Numbered from the stretch's first letter, positions 32,921-41,312 are shown. The stretch: DNA of 45,112 nucleotides from Marine Group II euryarchaeote MED-G33 (GCA_949538655.1 CATISE010000059.1:1-45112), one strand, 5' to 3'. The notes: generated by a model not told the origin, from the letters alone. Made by a program: numbers and translations.

Positions 32921-33625
32921 ATGATGGATACGGAACGTATCGGCGACGAGGATTGGGCTGAACTACAGCGCAACCTTGAGGCCACCATACCAGTTTACGA
33001 TCGTATCAATCGATTTGCAACATTTGGACAGGATAAAAAATGGAGGAAGATGGTTCGCAGTCGCCTTCCCAAGGAAGGGAGAATCCTCGAAGTCGGTTGT
33101 GGCCCTGGGACCTTCGCAGAAATGGTTCCAGACCGTGAATTGACTTGCCTCGACCCGATTCCAGCAATGCTTTCCGTGGCCAAAAAGAGAGTAAATGAAA
33201 ATCGAAACAAACCTGCTGAATTTGTCGAAGCGACAGCAGAGGACATGCCCTTTGAAGACGAAAGTTTCGAAGGAGTTTGCTCCTTGTTTTCATTCAGAGA
33301 TTGGTATGACAAGAGGGCCGGACTCGCCGAAGTCAAACGTGTCCTCAAACCCGGGGGGACCCTCGTCATTGTTGATCCAGCCAAAATGAATCGTGTGCAT
33401 GGATGGTTTGGCTATCTTTGGATGCGAATTTGGGTCGGTGCTTACGCGCGTTTCATTTGTAAGATGAAAGAACACCCTTGGAAATGGTTGACCAAAACTT
33501 ACGTTCACTTTGGAACGACCAAGGACTACGTACGCATGCTTAACGAAAGTGGGTTTACAGAGGTAAAGGCGAAAGTGGTGTTCCCAGGGATGGCCACGAT
33601 TTGGACTGCAAAAAAATCAAGTTAG
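32921..33625 (+). CDS. UbiE/MenG-like SAM-dependent methyltransferase
   Basis: A 234-residue class I methyltransferase. The SAM motif is ILEVGCGPGTF, followed by LTCLDPIPAMLSVAKKRVNE. The segment GVCSLFSFRDWYDKRAGLAE, followed by VKRVLKPGG, closely follows the UbiE/COQ5/MenG layout (fglRN..d...aL.E..RVLKPGG), with Arg-Asp in place of Arg-Asn. These enzymes methylate the ring of menaquinone or ubiquinone precursors. Length is close to the family (about 230-250). A TATA-like AAATACAC ends about 20 bases before the first ATG, so the message may be leaderless; a second ATG (32924) is adjacent. A prenyl synthase and a GGR-family reductase are encoded nearby on the other strand. Other small-molecule substrates cannot be excluded. 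Confidence 0.75.
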   Translation: MMDTERIGDEDWAELQRNLEATIPVYDRINRFATFGQDKKWRKMVRSRLPKEGRILEVGCGPGTFAEMVPDRELTCLDPIPAMLSVAKKRVNENRNKPAEFVEATAEDMPFEDESFEGVCSLFSFRDWYDKRAGLAEVKRVLKPGGTLVIVDPAKMNRVHGWFGYLWMRIWVGAYARFICKMKEHPWKWLTKTYVHFGTTKDYVRMLNESGFTEVKAKVVFPGMATIWTAKKSS

Positions 33626-33644
33626 ATTGGTGTGAGGAATTGTT

Positions 33645-34031
33645 ATGCAGGCTGGTTCAGGGAACTTCGAAAGAGAGGGAGAGATTTCGACACAGTATGT
33701 CCCCACTCAACAAACAATTACTGGACTGATTCCTCAGCAAGTTATAGTCGGCCAACAACAACCCCAGATGGTGATTGGACCCCATGGACAACAAGTCTAC
33801 GTGATGCAAAAACCACAGAGTGATGGGTTGATTATTGCTGTCTGGATTCTATCGGCTTGTTCCCTTATTATTTCACCACTTTTCTGTGGAATCCCCGCAA
33901 TAATTTGTGCAGTCATAGCAATGACGCAAAATCATCCGAAGGGTGTACAGGCACTCATCGTATCCATTGTTTGTCCAATTATTGGAATCGGGATTTCGAT
34001 TGTAATTTTGTTTGCATTATCAGGAATGTAA
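33645..34031 (+). CDS. Small membrane protein with Gln-rich N-terminus (DUF4190-like)
   Basis: A 128-residue protein. Residues 1-58 are hydrophilic and rich in Gln, Pro and Gly (IPQQVIVGQQQPQMV). Two membrane helices follow (SDGLIIAVWILSACSLIISP and GVQALIVSIVCPIIGIGISIVIL), separated by a short loop containing IICAVIAMTQNHPKG. A Pro/Gln-rich head, two helices and a tight AxIAM-type loop recall DUF4190 proteins, whose role is unknown. The start follows GAGGAAT. The stop abuts the stop of the convergent GGR gene with no spacer. Confidence 0.65.
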   Translation: MQAGSGNFEREGEISTQYVPTQQTITGLIPQQVIVGQQQPQMVIGPHGQQVYVMQKPQSDGLIIAVWILSACSLIISPLFCGIPAIICAVIAMTQNHPKGVQALIVSIVCPIIGIGISIVILFALSGM

Positions 34032-35132
34032 TCATAGAATCCAAAACATCCTTCGGCAGGTAACTGCGCGCCAAATGATACCTTTTGTCAAACGATTGAA
34101 AGTCAAATTTAGCATCCAATTTGGAAGACGGAATAGCAAGCTACCAACCCGGAAGGCTCGCTTGGAGTTTCGCATCACTTTACCCATCTGTCGATCCCAT
34201 CTATGCTCGTATTCCTCTAGAGGAGTTCCTTCACTCAAGTGTTGAGCAATGGTTTGTCCAGCGATTCGGCCACCAATCATGGCGATTGTAATGCCTGCAC
34301 CATTGGAGGGGAGAACCATTCCTGCCGCGTCACCCACGAGCATGTAGTTGCCTTTGACAAAAGTTCGAATCGTACCGGACATCGGCAAAGAACCTGCGCC
34401 ACGGAATGAAATATCACCATCATACTTTGAAATGAATTCCTTCGCATATTGATTAAGGCTGATTCCCTTGGAAAAACTACGCTGAATCCCAAGTCCAATG
34501 TTGGCTCCACTTGATTTCGGAAACATCCAGGCATACCCACCTGGGGCCATCGAACCAAAGTGAAGTTCAACCGCTTCACCAAAGTCACCATCCATCAAGA
34601 CAAATTTGACAGGGATTTTGAGAGATGATTCATCCCAATGATCACGGCGTAATGGATCATTGTGACCCCCTGCACCGACAATGACCTTGGCAGTGTATGT
34701 ATCACCACCTCGTACAATGACTTGGTTGTCAATAACCCGTTCCACATGGGAATCAACTAGATATTTAGCCCCGTTTTCTTTGGCCAATTCCACCAATGCC
34801 TCATCGTGTGTGACACGATTCAAGACCAATCCTTCAAAATCAAATTTTAGTGGTTTACCAGATGGTGGGACAATATGCATTTCAGTAGAACGTCTAGAAA
34901 TTGCATCTTCTGGAGTTCGGAATAACTCATCCATATCTGGTACATCTGGACAGAGACGCCGCATCTCATCATTACTTGGAACCAACTCGCCACACTGTAA
35001 GGGTGTGCCAATCGGATCACGTCCATCGATGACCAGGACATCAGCACCATTTGCGGCAGCATATCGAGCCACAGTACTGCCCGCAGGGCCACCCCCAATC
35101 ACGATCACATCATGATGATTGGATTCATTCAT
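34032..35132 (-). CDS. Geranylgeranyl reductase family flavoprotein
   Basis: A 366-residue FAD enzyme. The Rossmann motif is VIVIGGGPAGSTVARYAA. PLQCGELVPS carries the family's conserved Cys-Gly-Glu, YAWMFPK is the YxWxFPK-type motif, and VGDAAGMVLPSNGAGITIAM is the second FAD motif. Archaeal members reduce the double bonds of geranylgeranyl chains in digeranylgeranylglycerophospholipid; others saturate menaquinone side chains. The C-terminus is basic and hydrophobic (FNRLTKGIIWRAVTCRR), suggesting membrane association. The start overlaps the prenyl synthase gene by 8 bases, so the two are probably translated together. The lipid role is the standard call; a quinone role is possible given the neighbours. 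Confidence 0.85.
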   Translation of the reverse strand: MNESNHHDVIVIGGGPAGSTVARYAAANGADVLVIDGRDPIGTPLQCGELVPSNDEMRRLCPDVPDMDELFRTPEDAISRRSTEMHIVPPSGKPLKFDFEGLVLNRVTHDEALVELAKENGAKYLVDSHVERVIDNQVIVRGGDTYTAKVIVGAGGHNDPLRRDHWDESSLKIPVKFVLMDGDFGEAVELHFGSMAPGGYAWMFPKSSGANIGLGIQRSFSKGISLNQYAKEFISKYDGDISFRGAGSLPMSGTIRTFVKGNYMLVGDAAGMVLPSNGAGITIAMIGGRIAGQTIAQHLSEGTPLEEYEHRWDRQMGKVMRNSKRAFRVGSLLFRLPNWMLNLTFNRLTKGIIWRAVTCRRMFWIL

Positions 35133-36105
35133 TGCGCGTCATCACCTGCCGAGTCATCGCTTCAAGGACGTCTCTAACCTCAGATTGAGGGAATTCGTAA
35201 AGATGGTTCAATGCACGCTCCAAATGATTGTGAATCAGGATACGGCAGTACCCAAATGAGTCGCCTTGTTCCAACAATGCCTCAAGTTCATCCCACCGGT
35301 CATCTCGGAATTCAGCTAGAACGTCAGCCAATATTCTCCGAGAATCACCATGTAACAGTGTAAGGGCGTGGATGATTGGAAGTGTCATTTTACCTTCATG
35401 GATGTCTGTGCCTCGGGCTTTACCCATGCGCTCATCCCCGGTCAAATCGAGTATATCATCAACCAACTGGAATGCAATGCCCAGTTCCATCCCAAACTCA
35501 CGCAAGAGGAGCGCATCGCGATCGGATGAACCTGCAATAATAGCAGCACATTCACAAGCGGATGCGAATGGCCCTGCGGTTTTCCCTCGGACAATTTCAT
35601 AGTAATCTTCCGGGGTGGTCGAAAGATCGGAAATATGCTGGATTTGCTTCAGTTCACCTGCGGCAATAGCTGCGCAGGTGTCAGCCATAATCCGTACAAC
35701 ACGTTCCTCATAGCGGCCCCCTAGACCGAAACCCATAACGAAAAGGAAATCACCACCAATAATTGCATGATCCAGACCGTGTTTTTCGTGAAGTGTTTGA
35801 ACTCCACGACGTAATTTTGCACCATCGTAGATATCGTCGTGTATCAGGGTCGCTGTGTGAATCAGTTCGGTTGCAACCGCAAAATCAAGCACCTCATCAC
35901 GAACATCCCCTCCTGCCAATTCATAGGCGAGTAAGGTAAGCACGGGCCGTATTCGTTTACCACCAGCAAGAAGAATTTCTCGTGCGAGTTCCATGGCAGG
36001 AGCATAGGTACCGCTTAGAGAAGACTCAACGACTGACTCAATCGCTGATTCTACCTCAATTCGACGTTCGATGAGAAGCGAATTCTCAAGGATGTTTTCC
36101 GCCAT
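35125..36105 (-). CDS. Polyprenyl diphosphate synthase (GGPP or longer chain)
   Basis: A 326-residue trans-prenyltransferase. The first Asp-rich motif is DDIYD (90-94) in LIHTATLIHDDIYDGAKLRR, and the second is DDILD in LVDDILDLTGDERMGKARGT. GGKRIRPVL (48-56) and KTAG are also conserved. The stretch ELIHTATLIHDD with small residues at -5 and -4 resembles bacterial long-chain (C30-C40) synthases more than archaeal GGPP synthases, which usually have bulkier residues there. It may thus make GGPP for lipids, a longer chain for quinones, or both. Start at 36105 follows GAAGGTTC. A TATA-like box shared with the divergent gene lies about 21 bases upstream. Confidence 0.85.
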   Translation of the reverse strand: MAENILENSLLIERRIEVESAIESVVESSLSGTYAPAMELAREILLAGGKRIRPVLTLLAYELAGGDVRDEVLDFAVATELIHTATLIHDDIYDGAKLRRGVQTLHEKHGLDHAIIGGDFLFVMGFGLGGRYEERVVRIMADTCAAIAAGELKQIQHISDLSTTPEDYYEIVRGKTAGPFASACECAAIIAGSSDRDALLLREFGMELGIAFQLVDDILDLTGDERMGKARGTDIHEGKMTLPIIHALTLLHGDSRRILADVLAEFRDDRWDELEALLEQGDSFGYCRILIHNHLERALNHLYEFPQSEVRDVLEAMTRQVMTRNE

Positions 36106-36125
36106 TGAACCTTCGACGAGGGGTG

Positions 36126-36133
36126 CCTATATC
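36126..36133. promoter_or_regulatory. Shared TATA-like element between prenyl synthase and HemC-like genes
   Basis: CCTATATC is nearly symmetrical. Read leftward it is about 21-28 bases from the prenyl synthase ATG at 36105, which would give a leaderless message. Read rightward it would start transcription near 36155, downstream of the in-frame GTG at 36139 and before the ATG at 36187. This is the main reason for choosing 36187 as the start of the HemC-like gene. Confidence 0.4.
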
Positions 36134-36186
36134 AACAGGTGGCTACCGCCCAGAGCCGGGCACGTTACGTGTCTGCCTACGGCGGG

Positions 36187-37260
36187 ATGAATATGGGAGC
36201 GGAAGCAGAACCTACTCAGATTCGCCTCGTATGTGTCGGTGATGATGATGTTGCAACAGGTTCTCATGTTCGGAAGTGGATGGAAACCAAGCCACTAGAG
36301 GATCTAGAAATCGATGTACAATTCGGCGTTGAACTAAATTCAGCACTTGAAATTCTAGAAAATGGCGACACTGATTTACTCGCAATTTCAGCTTCAAGTT
36401 GGTACGTCTGTAAGGGTGCACCCAACACGATGGTTGCTGCCACGCTTCCTAGGCGTGATGAAAATCATATTCTCGTCGCTAAAGATCGTCTGGATTACTT
36501 GGATTACAAGTCGATTATTCTCGTTGAAAATCGACTACAAAGAAGACAATTAAGACGATACAGACAGGATTTTAGAATACTAGACCCCGTGGCTTTTGCT
36601 GACATGATTGGCAGAGAAATTCCGGCCAAATCCGGGCTGGAATTGTTGGCATGGATGGAAGATCTTCATGCGACGAAAATGATTACTGGATATGTAAGTG
36701 AAATGCACCTTTTCAACAGTGCAAAAATAGACTCCAGACGACACAAGTTGATGACTGATTCGAAAGAGAATTCGGCCCGGTTTTTGCCAAGCCCTCTGAA
36801 CGGACTTACACTGTTAATTTCAAGAAAAGGATTCCCGGCCAGCCTTGCTGAAAAAATTGGAGATTCGGAATCGATGACTGCATGGGATTGTGAGCGAACC
36901 ATTCTGGACAGAATTGAACCGGACATTCACGATAAAATTGGGATGATCGTCCGTCACCGACAAATCCCATCCCTACTGAATCAAGCAGAAAAAGAAAAAG
37001 ATTTGTTACGCTCCACATCACTACTAAATCCAGAAGGTGATATCATTGGAGACATATCATTGGTCGAAATTCTGATTGAAATTATTGGACGAACTGGGGA
37101 GAGGACATTGTTGGTGGAAAAATTGGTGGAAAAAGAGATGGCTCCAACACACGCTCGATTGGTTATGTCTGAGTGGCAAGACATGCTCAATTTGGTTACG
37201 AAAGAGCATGAAGAAGACATTCGTTTGGGCCCTGCTCGACCCCCATTCCTCGATTTGTGA
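36187..37260 (+). CDS. Divergent porphobilinogen-deaminase-like (HemC fold) protein lacking catalytic motifs
   Basis: A 357-residue soluble protein. Domain 1 follows HemC in order: SALEILENGDTDLLAISASS for the AL..g..DiAVHS(m/l)KD segment, then MVAATLPRRDENHILVAKDR for ...icpREDPRDalvs. Domain 2 has LVENRLQRRQLRRYRQDFRI for GTSSLRRqaQl...rPDl. The later segment FLPSPLNGLTLLISR corresponds to lPA.GQGalgie.R, and CERTILDRIEPDI to .ER.l...leggC. The Lys-Asp catalytic pair, the Gly-Thr-Ser-Ser start of the SSLRR box, and the cysteine that carries the dipyrromethane cofactor are absent. About 80 extra C-terminal residues are helical. A true deaminase function is unlikely; a binding protein is more probable. 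The ATG at 36187 was chosen from TATA position; a GTG at 36139 is the alternative. Confidence 0.6.
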   Translation: MNMGAEAEPTQIRLVCVGDDDVATGSHVRKWMETKPLEDLEIDVQFGVELNSALEILENGDTDLLAISASSWYVCKGAPNTMVAATLPRRDENHILVAKDRLDYLDYKSIILVENRLQRRQLRRYRQDFRILDPVAFADMIGREIPAKSGLELLAWMEDLHATKMITGYVSEMHLFNSAKIDSRRHKLMTDSKENSARFLPSPLNGLTLLISRKGFPASLAEKIGDSESMTAWDCERTILDRIEPDIHDKIGMIVRHRQIPSLLNQAEKEKDLLRSTSLLNPEGDIIGDISLVEILIEIIGRTGERTLLVEKLVEKEMAPTHARLVMSEWQDMLNLVTKEHEEDIRLGPARPPFLDL

Positions 37261-37284
37261 CGGCGTTTTTCGAAGGGTCCCAAG

Positions 37285-37301
37285 ACGGCCCTTAGGGCCG
37301 T
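37285..37301 (+). terminator. Hairpin after the HemC-like gene
   Basis: ACGGCCC (37285-37291) and GGGCCGT (37295-37301) form a perfect 7-bp stem with a TTA loop, 24 bases after the stop. There is no T tract. The same layout (7-bp stem, TTA loop) occurs after the RPA operon at 42300. Confidence 0.5.
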
Positions 37302-37313
37302 TCTAGAAGCGTA

Positions 37314-37322
37314 ACATATACA
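37314..37322 (+). promoter_or_regulatory. TATA-like box for the SAP-domain gene
   Basis: ACATATACA lies about 37-45 bases before the ATG at 37359. Initiation about 25 bases downstream would give a leader of about 15 bases containing GAGGGTGA, a good Shine-Dalgarno sequence. Confidence 0.45.
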
Positions 37323-37358
37323 GGTGCCTAGGAGCGCAAACGGTGGCGAGGGTGAAGA

Positions 37359-39107
37359 ATGGTCGATGAAAATCTGCTGTCAGAGTTGTATTCAGCCCGT
37401 CTGGATGAACTCAGGGAGATGGCGATTGCACAGGACATTTCCAAAGCCGGTAATGTCGAACAATTGCGTGCTAGATTGATTGACCAAGTCGCACTATCTG
37501 AGATTGACCTATCTTGGGATTCCCTTCAGGAAATGCCAAACAAAAATCTAGGTGAGATGCTCGGTGTATTCGGTGTCAAGCGCTCCGGTTCAATCAAGGA
37601 AAAGCGCCAACGGCTTTGGTTGCACCTAAATCACGATCCCAAGAAATTGAACCCTGAAACGATTGCAGATGCAACACGGGACCAATTACACGAACTTTGC
37701 AAGGCACTTGAGTTGCCGCGATCAGGTAGTAAACAGCAACTATTCGCCAGGGTTGCAGGTGTTCTCTCGGCCCACGAGGGTGGTTGGGGCAAAGTCAAGA
37801 AAAGTTTGCGCAGAGGTAAAACCGCCCCAGTAATCCCCAGTACGCCTCTACCAGTTAGTCCAACAGCAGCGCCGGAAACACCTACCTTCGTCACTCCTGT
37901 TCAAGATGATGAGGCCGCAGAGTTGGCAGCGATGATTCAAGCATCGATTGATGCTGTCGATGTCGATGAATTGACAGATGTTCTAGAGGAACCCGACGAA
38001 CCGGCACCCGAAGAATACGAAGGTATTGTAGAGCCTGAAATTATGGTTGCAACACCCACAAATTTGACGATTGATGAAGGAACTGGTTCAGCAATCATTG
38101 AGTTGGATGCTCGAATCGCAGAATTACACAGCCACATACGGGAATTCTTACTCATCAGCCGTGAGCATGATGCAAACGACGTCACAGCATTTGTTGAGGA
38201 CCTCGGTGCACAGGGCTTCCAAGTCTCACATGCCATGGTACGGAATCGAATCTTGGCAGAGATTACGGCAATGGCAAATCGTCGTGATGCTGAAAGTGAT
38301 GCAAGTTCCCAAGCTCCTGGTTCTTGGAGAGAGAGAAAAGCACTCAGGAAGCTCGAAGAGTGTAGATCGGAACTTTTGGATCAACTAGAGGCGATTCTAG
38401 ATTCGAACAGTGAAGATCTTGCTTTGGCCAGAGTACGCTTTGAAACTGTGGCTGCAGAATCTGGTCTCGATTTAGAATTGCCAGGAATTAGTGGCCGAGT
38501 ACACGGTCTATTCGATTTACAGGTTAGCCTGAGAGAAGCTGAGGAAGATATCGACCCTGTGACCGCCCGTCGACAACGAGCGATGGAGGTCCTCTACAGA
38601 GGCACCCAAGATGTTTCCAGTGATGCAATGCGAACACTACAGAAGTTTGAGGAGCAAATGGAAAACTTTGAGCGAATTGTCGAGACATTGGTTCGAAGGG
38701 CTGAGGGACAGTTCGGCCCTGTTGAACACGCATTGTTGGTTCGCTTCCTTGAACGTAGAGGATGGGATGTTGGCCATCCAGAAGTCCGTTCACGAGCAAT
38801 CGCAGCCGCAGGTGTTCTAGCAGCGGCCATGGGTTACATCAATTCAGAAGACATACCTGGTTTACCATCTTCAATATCCCTTGACCCCGATAAGGTATCA
38901 GATGTTGTTGATTCACTCCGGGGTTTACTCGTCGACATGGGACGAAGTGCACCCACTGCAGATACCGTGGCCCATGGTATCTCTGCAGAGGATGCTAAAC
39001 AAGCTGCTGAGACTTCAAACATTGGACGAGTCAGGGGTAAATTGGATCAAGCGGATGAGTTGCTGAGCCGCCTATCTCGTGGGACCGATGCTGAAGCCGG
39101 CGAATGA
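37359..39107 (+). CDS. Protein with three SAP-like repeats and long helical C-terminal region
   Basis: A 582-residue protein not matched to a known family. The first ~140 residues contain three helix-extended loop-helix units of SAP type: ELYSARLDELREMAIAQDIS with GNVEQLRARLI; NLGEMLGVFGVKRSGSIKEK with RQRLWLHL; and TRDQLHELCKALELPRSGSK with QQLFARV. SAP domains bind DNA, often AT-rich. A Pro/Thr-rich acidic linker (about 150-235) follows, then a long helical region (240-560) rich in Arg, Glu and Leu, and a SRLSRGTDAEAGE end. A chromosome-organising or DNA-tethering role is plausible but is inference. The ATG has GAGGGTGA upstream. A 49-residue membrane protein gene follows 20 bases later. 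Confidence 0.75.
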   Translation: MVDENLLSELYSARLDELREMAIAQDISKAGNVEQLRARLIDQVALSEIDLSWDSLQEMPNKNLGEMLGVFGVKRSGSIKEKRQRLWLHLNHDPKKLNPETIADATRDQLHELCKALELPRSGSKQQLFARVAGVLSAHEGGWGKVKKSLRRGKTAPVIPSTPLPVSPTAAPETPTFVTPVQDDEAAELAAMIQASIDAVDVDELTDVLEEPDEPAPEEYEGIVEPEIMVATPTNLTIDEGTGSAIIELDARIAELHSHIREFLLISREHDANDVTAFVEDLGAQGFQVSHAMVRNRILAEITAMANRRDAESDASSQAPGSWRERKALRKLEECRSELLDQLEAILDSNSEDLALARVRFETVAAESGLDLELPGISGRVHGLFDLQVSLREAEEDIDPVTARRQRAMEVLYRGTQDVSSDAMRTLQKFEEQMENFERIVETLVRRAEGQFGPVEHALLVRFLERRGWDVGHPEVRSRAIAAAGVLAAAMGYINSEDIPGLPSSISLDPDKVSDVVDSLRGLLVDMGRSAPTADTVAHGISAEDAKQAAETSNIGRVRGKLDQADELLSRLSRGTDAEAGE

Positions 39108-39127
39108 AGGTTCAACGAGGTCGAACG

Positions 39128-39277
39128 ATGTTCACGATCTTTAGGGCTGCTTTGGCTAAGTTCAAAGGAAAATGGGATGAATTCGACCCTGCACTCCGAT
39201 TCTTGCTTTATTGCGAAATCGGATTCTATTGTCTGTTAGCGTTTACTGTATTGATTTGGCAACCAGAATTCCTCTGA
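39128..39277 (+). CDS. 49-residue membrane microprotein
   Basis: A small ORF following the SAP gene by 20 bases, with a Shine-Dalgarno-like CGAGGTCG just before its ATG. The protein begins MFTIFRAALAKFKGKWDEFD and contains one predicted membrane helix (LLYCEIGFYCLLAFTVLIW) near its C-terminus. The N-terminal third is basic, so the head is probably cytosolic. No family recognised. Support comes from the ribosome site, close spacing to the upstream gene and a clean membrane-protein composition. Confidence 0.5.
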   Translation: MFTIFRAALAKFKGKWDEFDPALRFLLYCEIGFYCLLAFTVLIWQPEFL

Positions 39278-39314
39278 CTCAATAGCGACCTGATCTGTTT
39301 AGACTATCACGGAA

Positions 39315-40556
39315 TCAACGGTTTGCAGAATAGTAGGACTGGAACACCTTGGTGACTTGCTCGATGCTACGAACACCTTGCGCCTGTAAATCAAGGAGAA
39401 TTTGTTCACGCATTTGGATTGCGGCCTCGAAGTCAGAGGCACGAATTCCAGCGGATGCACACAGTGTCTCTCTGAATTTACTGGGCACACCCGTTTCCAC
39501 AATGGAGTCCGTTGCTGGATCGTATTTCCAAATCGGGTTTAGACGGGGTTTGTTCCCTTCCATACCTGAAACCTCTGCGACCTCCGTAATTCTACGAAGT
39601 GTCTTACCACCTTTGTGTACTCGACTTTGCATAATGATTAGGTCTAATCCGGAGAGCATGATTGGAGGGACATCCATCGGGGCACTGGTGAGACGTGTGA
39701 CCGTTTCCGAAGCAGTGTTTGAGTGGAGGCTCCCACAGGAACCGTCGTGACCTGTGTTCATCGCAGTCAGCAGTGTTGCAGCTTCAGGTCCACGCACTTC
39801 TCCGACAATGATACGATCAGGACGCATTCGCAAGCTCGATTTTAGACAATCATCCATCGAGATTGAAGAGGTTCCATCTGGACGCTCTTGACGTGTTTCC
39901 ATTCGCAACCAGTGATCATGGTAGACTTGCAATTCAGCGGTGTCCTCAACTGTGAGGAGGCGCTTGTCCCACGGAATGAACATCCCGAGACAGTTGAGTG
40001 TGGTCGTCTTACCCGAACCTGTGCCGCCCGCAATCACGAAATTGGCTGGTCGGGCATTGAGACCCTCGACCCAAACCCACATCATGGCTGCCAATCGACT
40101 GTTGACCGTGCCCCAACTCATCAGGTCAATGATGGTGATTGGGTCCTCTCGGAACTTTCGAATCGTGAGAGTGGGACCATCGGGTGAGATGGGTGGCAAT
40201 GTACCGTTCACACGAGAACCATCTGGTAAACGCCCATCGAAGATTGGGACTAGACCTGGCCCGTTGCCCAGTGGGACGTTGGTAAAAGCGGCGATGTTCT
40301 TTGCAACCTGAATCCCTTCATCATCATTCATCCAAACGTTGGTTCGACAAATTCCAAAATCACGATGGGCGACTTTCACACATTGAGCCCCGCCATTGTA
40401 CATGACTTCCTCAAGTTGATCGTCTTCAAGTAAAACTGCCAATTCCCCATACGGATTGTCAACAGCTTGACCATCGTAATGATACATCGGACTGGGATGT
40501 CCGGGTTCCATGTAAACCGTCACTGGGCCATATCGAGCAAGTACTGATTCTGACAT
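39315..40556 (-). CDS. Type II/IV secretion (Tad/CpaF-type) ATPase
   Basis: A 413-residue hexameric secretion ATPase that powers assembly of pili or related surface structures. Walker A is GGTGSGKT (177-184). The Asp box (LTVEDTAELQV), the Walker B region (LKSSLRMRPDRIIVGEVRGP) and the His box (MNTGHDGSCGSLHSNTASET) are complete. The sequence of GHDGSCGSLHSN fits the TadA/CpaF and archaeal TadA/FlaI group better than GspE/PilT. The N-terminal domain (VMYNGGAQCVKVAHRDFG) corresponds to the n.I..v.v.r.g segment. The start at 40556 follows GAGGTGA. It is the last gene of a leftward group with two platform proteins; no prepilin gene is in view. Confidence 0.92.
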   Translation of the reverse strand: MSESVLARYGPVTVYMEPGHPSPMYHYDGQAVDNPYGELAVLLEDDQLEEVMYNGGAQCVKVAHRDFGICRTNVWMNDDEGIQVAKNIAAFTNVPLGNGPGLVPIFDGRLPDGSRVNGTLPPISPDGPTLTIRKFREDPITIIDLMSWGTVNSRLAAMMWVWVEGLNARPANFVIAGGTGSGKTTTLNCLGMFIPWDKRLLTVEDTAELQVYHDHWLRMETRQERPDGTSSISMDDCLKSSLRMRPDRIIVGEVRGPEAATLLTAMNTGHDGSCGSLHSNTASETVTRLTSAPMDVPPIMLSGLDLIIMQSRVHKGGKTLRRITEVAEVSGMEGNKPRLNPIWKYDPATDSIVETGVPSKFRETLCASAGIRASDFEAAIQMREQILLDLQAQGVRSIEQVTKVFQSYYSANR

Positions 40557-40565
40557 ATTTTCACC

Positions 40566-41312
40566 TCACGCCATTCCACTTTGAATCGCTTCAAACAAAC
40601 CAATGTAGAGCAGGGCAGAGATTGTGGACCAGAATGGAATCCACCAAAGTGCCTGCTTGGTTCGCCCGAGCATTCGACCTGAAATGACGACACTGAGAGC
40701 GGCCGAAGCCATGAGATAAGGCATCATCACATTGTGAATATGGCCCCAATAGGCCCCTGCTGCTGCGAGGCCGAAAACTGCAAACATGAATCCCATCACA
40801 CCAGGGAGGAGGAGGCACATCAGCATCAAAAGCAAGAATGATTGCCCAGACATTTCCTTTTCTCGAACATTGATGAGTTTATTCAAGCGATCATATTCGA
40901 TGGACATTGAGTTGGTGACTTCGCCCAAAGGCGCGTCTTGTTCAATTGCAGTCGATAGTAAATTGACGACACGTTGAATCAAAATGCTTCGACTATTGAT
41001 AGCATATTCCGCGAGCGCGGCATCGAATGATGTGGAACGGGAACGGTCGATGGCCTGGGTCAATAACTTCCCAGTTTCATCCTGCCGATTTCTAGAAATT
41101 TCAGTGAGTGCCTGCTGCAAACCTAATCCTGCACCGATGCTTGATGAAATTGATTCGAGAACCTCGGGGAGGGCCTCCTCCAATTGGCGGCGGCGGCGGC
41201 GTTCTAAGAATCCGGGGATGGCACCTGCCAAACAGGGCAACATAATTGGAATCACGAGTACAAGAAATATGCTTTGGCTAAACAAATCATACAAATCCCA
41301 GAGAATTTGCAT
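40566..41312 (-). CDS. Tad/T2SS platform membrane protein (TadB-like)
   Basis: A 248-residue membrane protein with one T2SSF domain. A helix at the N-terminus (FLVLVIPIMLPCLAGAIPGF) is followed by a basic patch (LERRRRRQLEEALPEVLESI), the cytosolic T2SSF helices (SSSIGAGLGLQQALTEISRN), and two or three helices at the end. ALP..le.la..l.aG.sl..Al is the family pattern. It would form the inner-membrane base contacted by the ATPase. The ATG at 41312 overlaps the upstream gene's TGA by one base (TGATG), with GGGGTGA upstream, so translation is coupled. A TTG at 41315 is a less likely start. Confidence 0.85.
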   Translation of the reverse strand: MQILWDLYDLFSQSIFLVLVIPIMLPCLAGAIPGFLERRRRRQLEEALPEVLESISSSIGAGLGLQQALTEISRNRQDETGKLLTQAIDRSRSTSFDAALAEYAINSRSILIQRVVNLLSTAIEQDAPLGEVTNSMSIEYDRLNKLINVREKEMSGQSFLLLMLMCLLLPGVMGFMFAVFGLAAAGAYWGHIHNVMMPYLMASAALSVVISGRMLGRTKQALWWIPFWSTISALLYIGLFEAIQSGMA

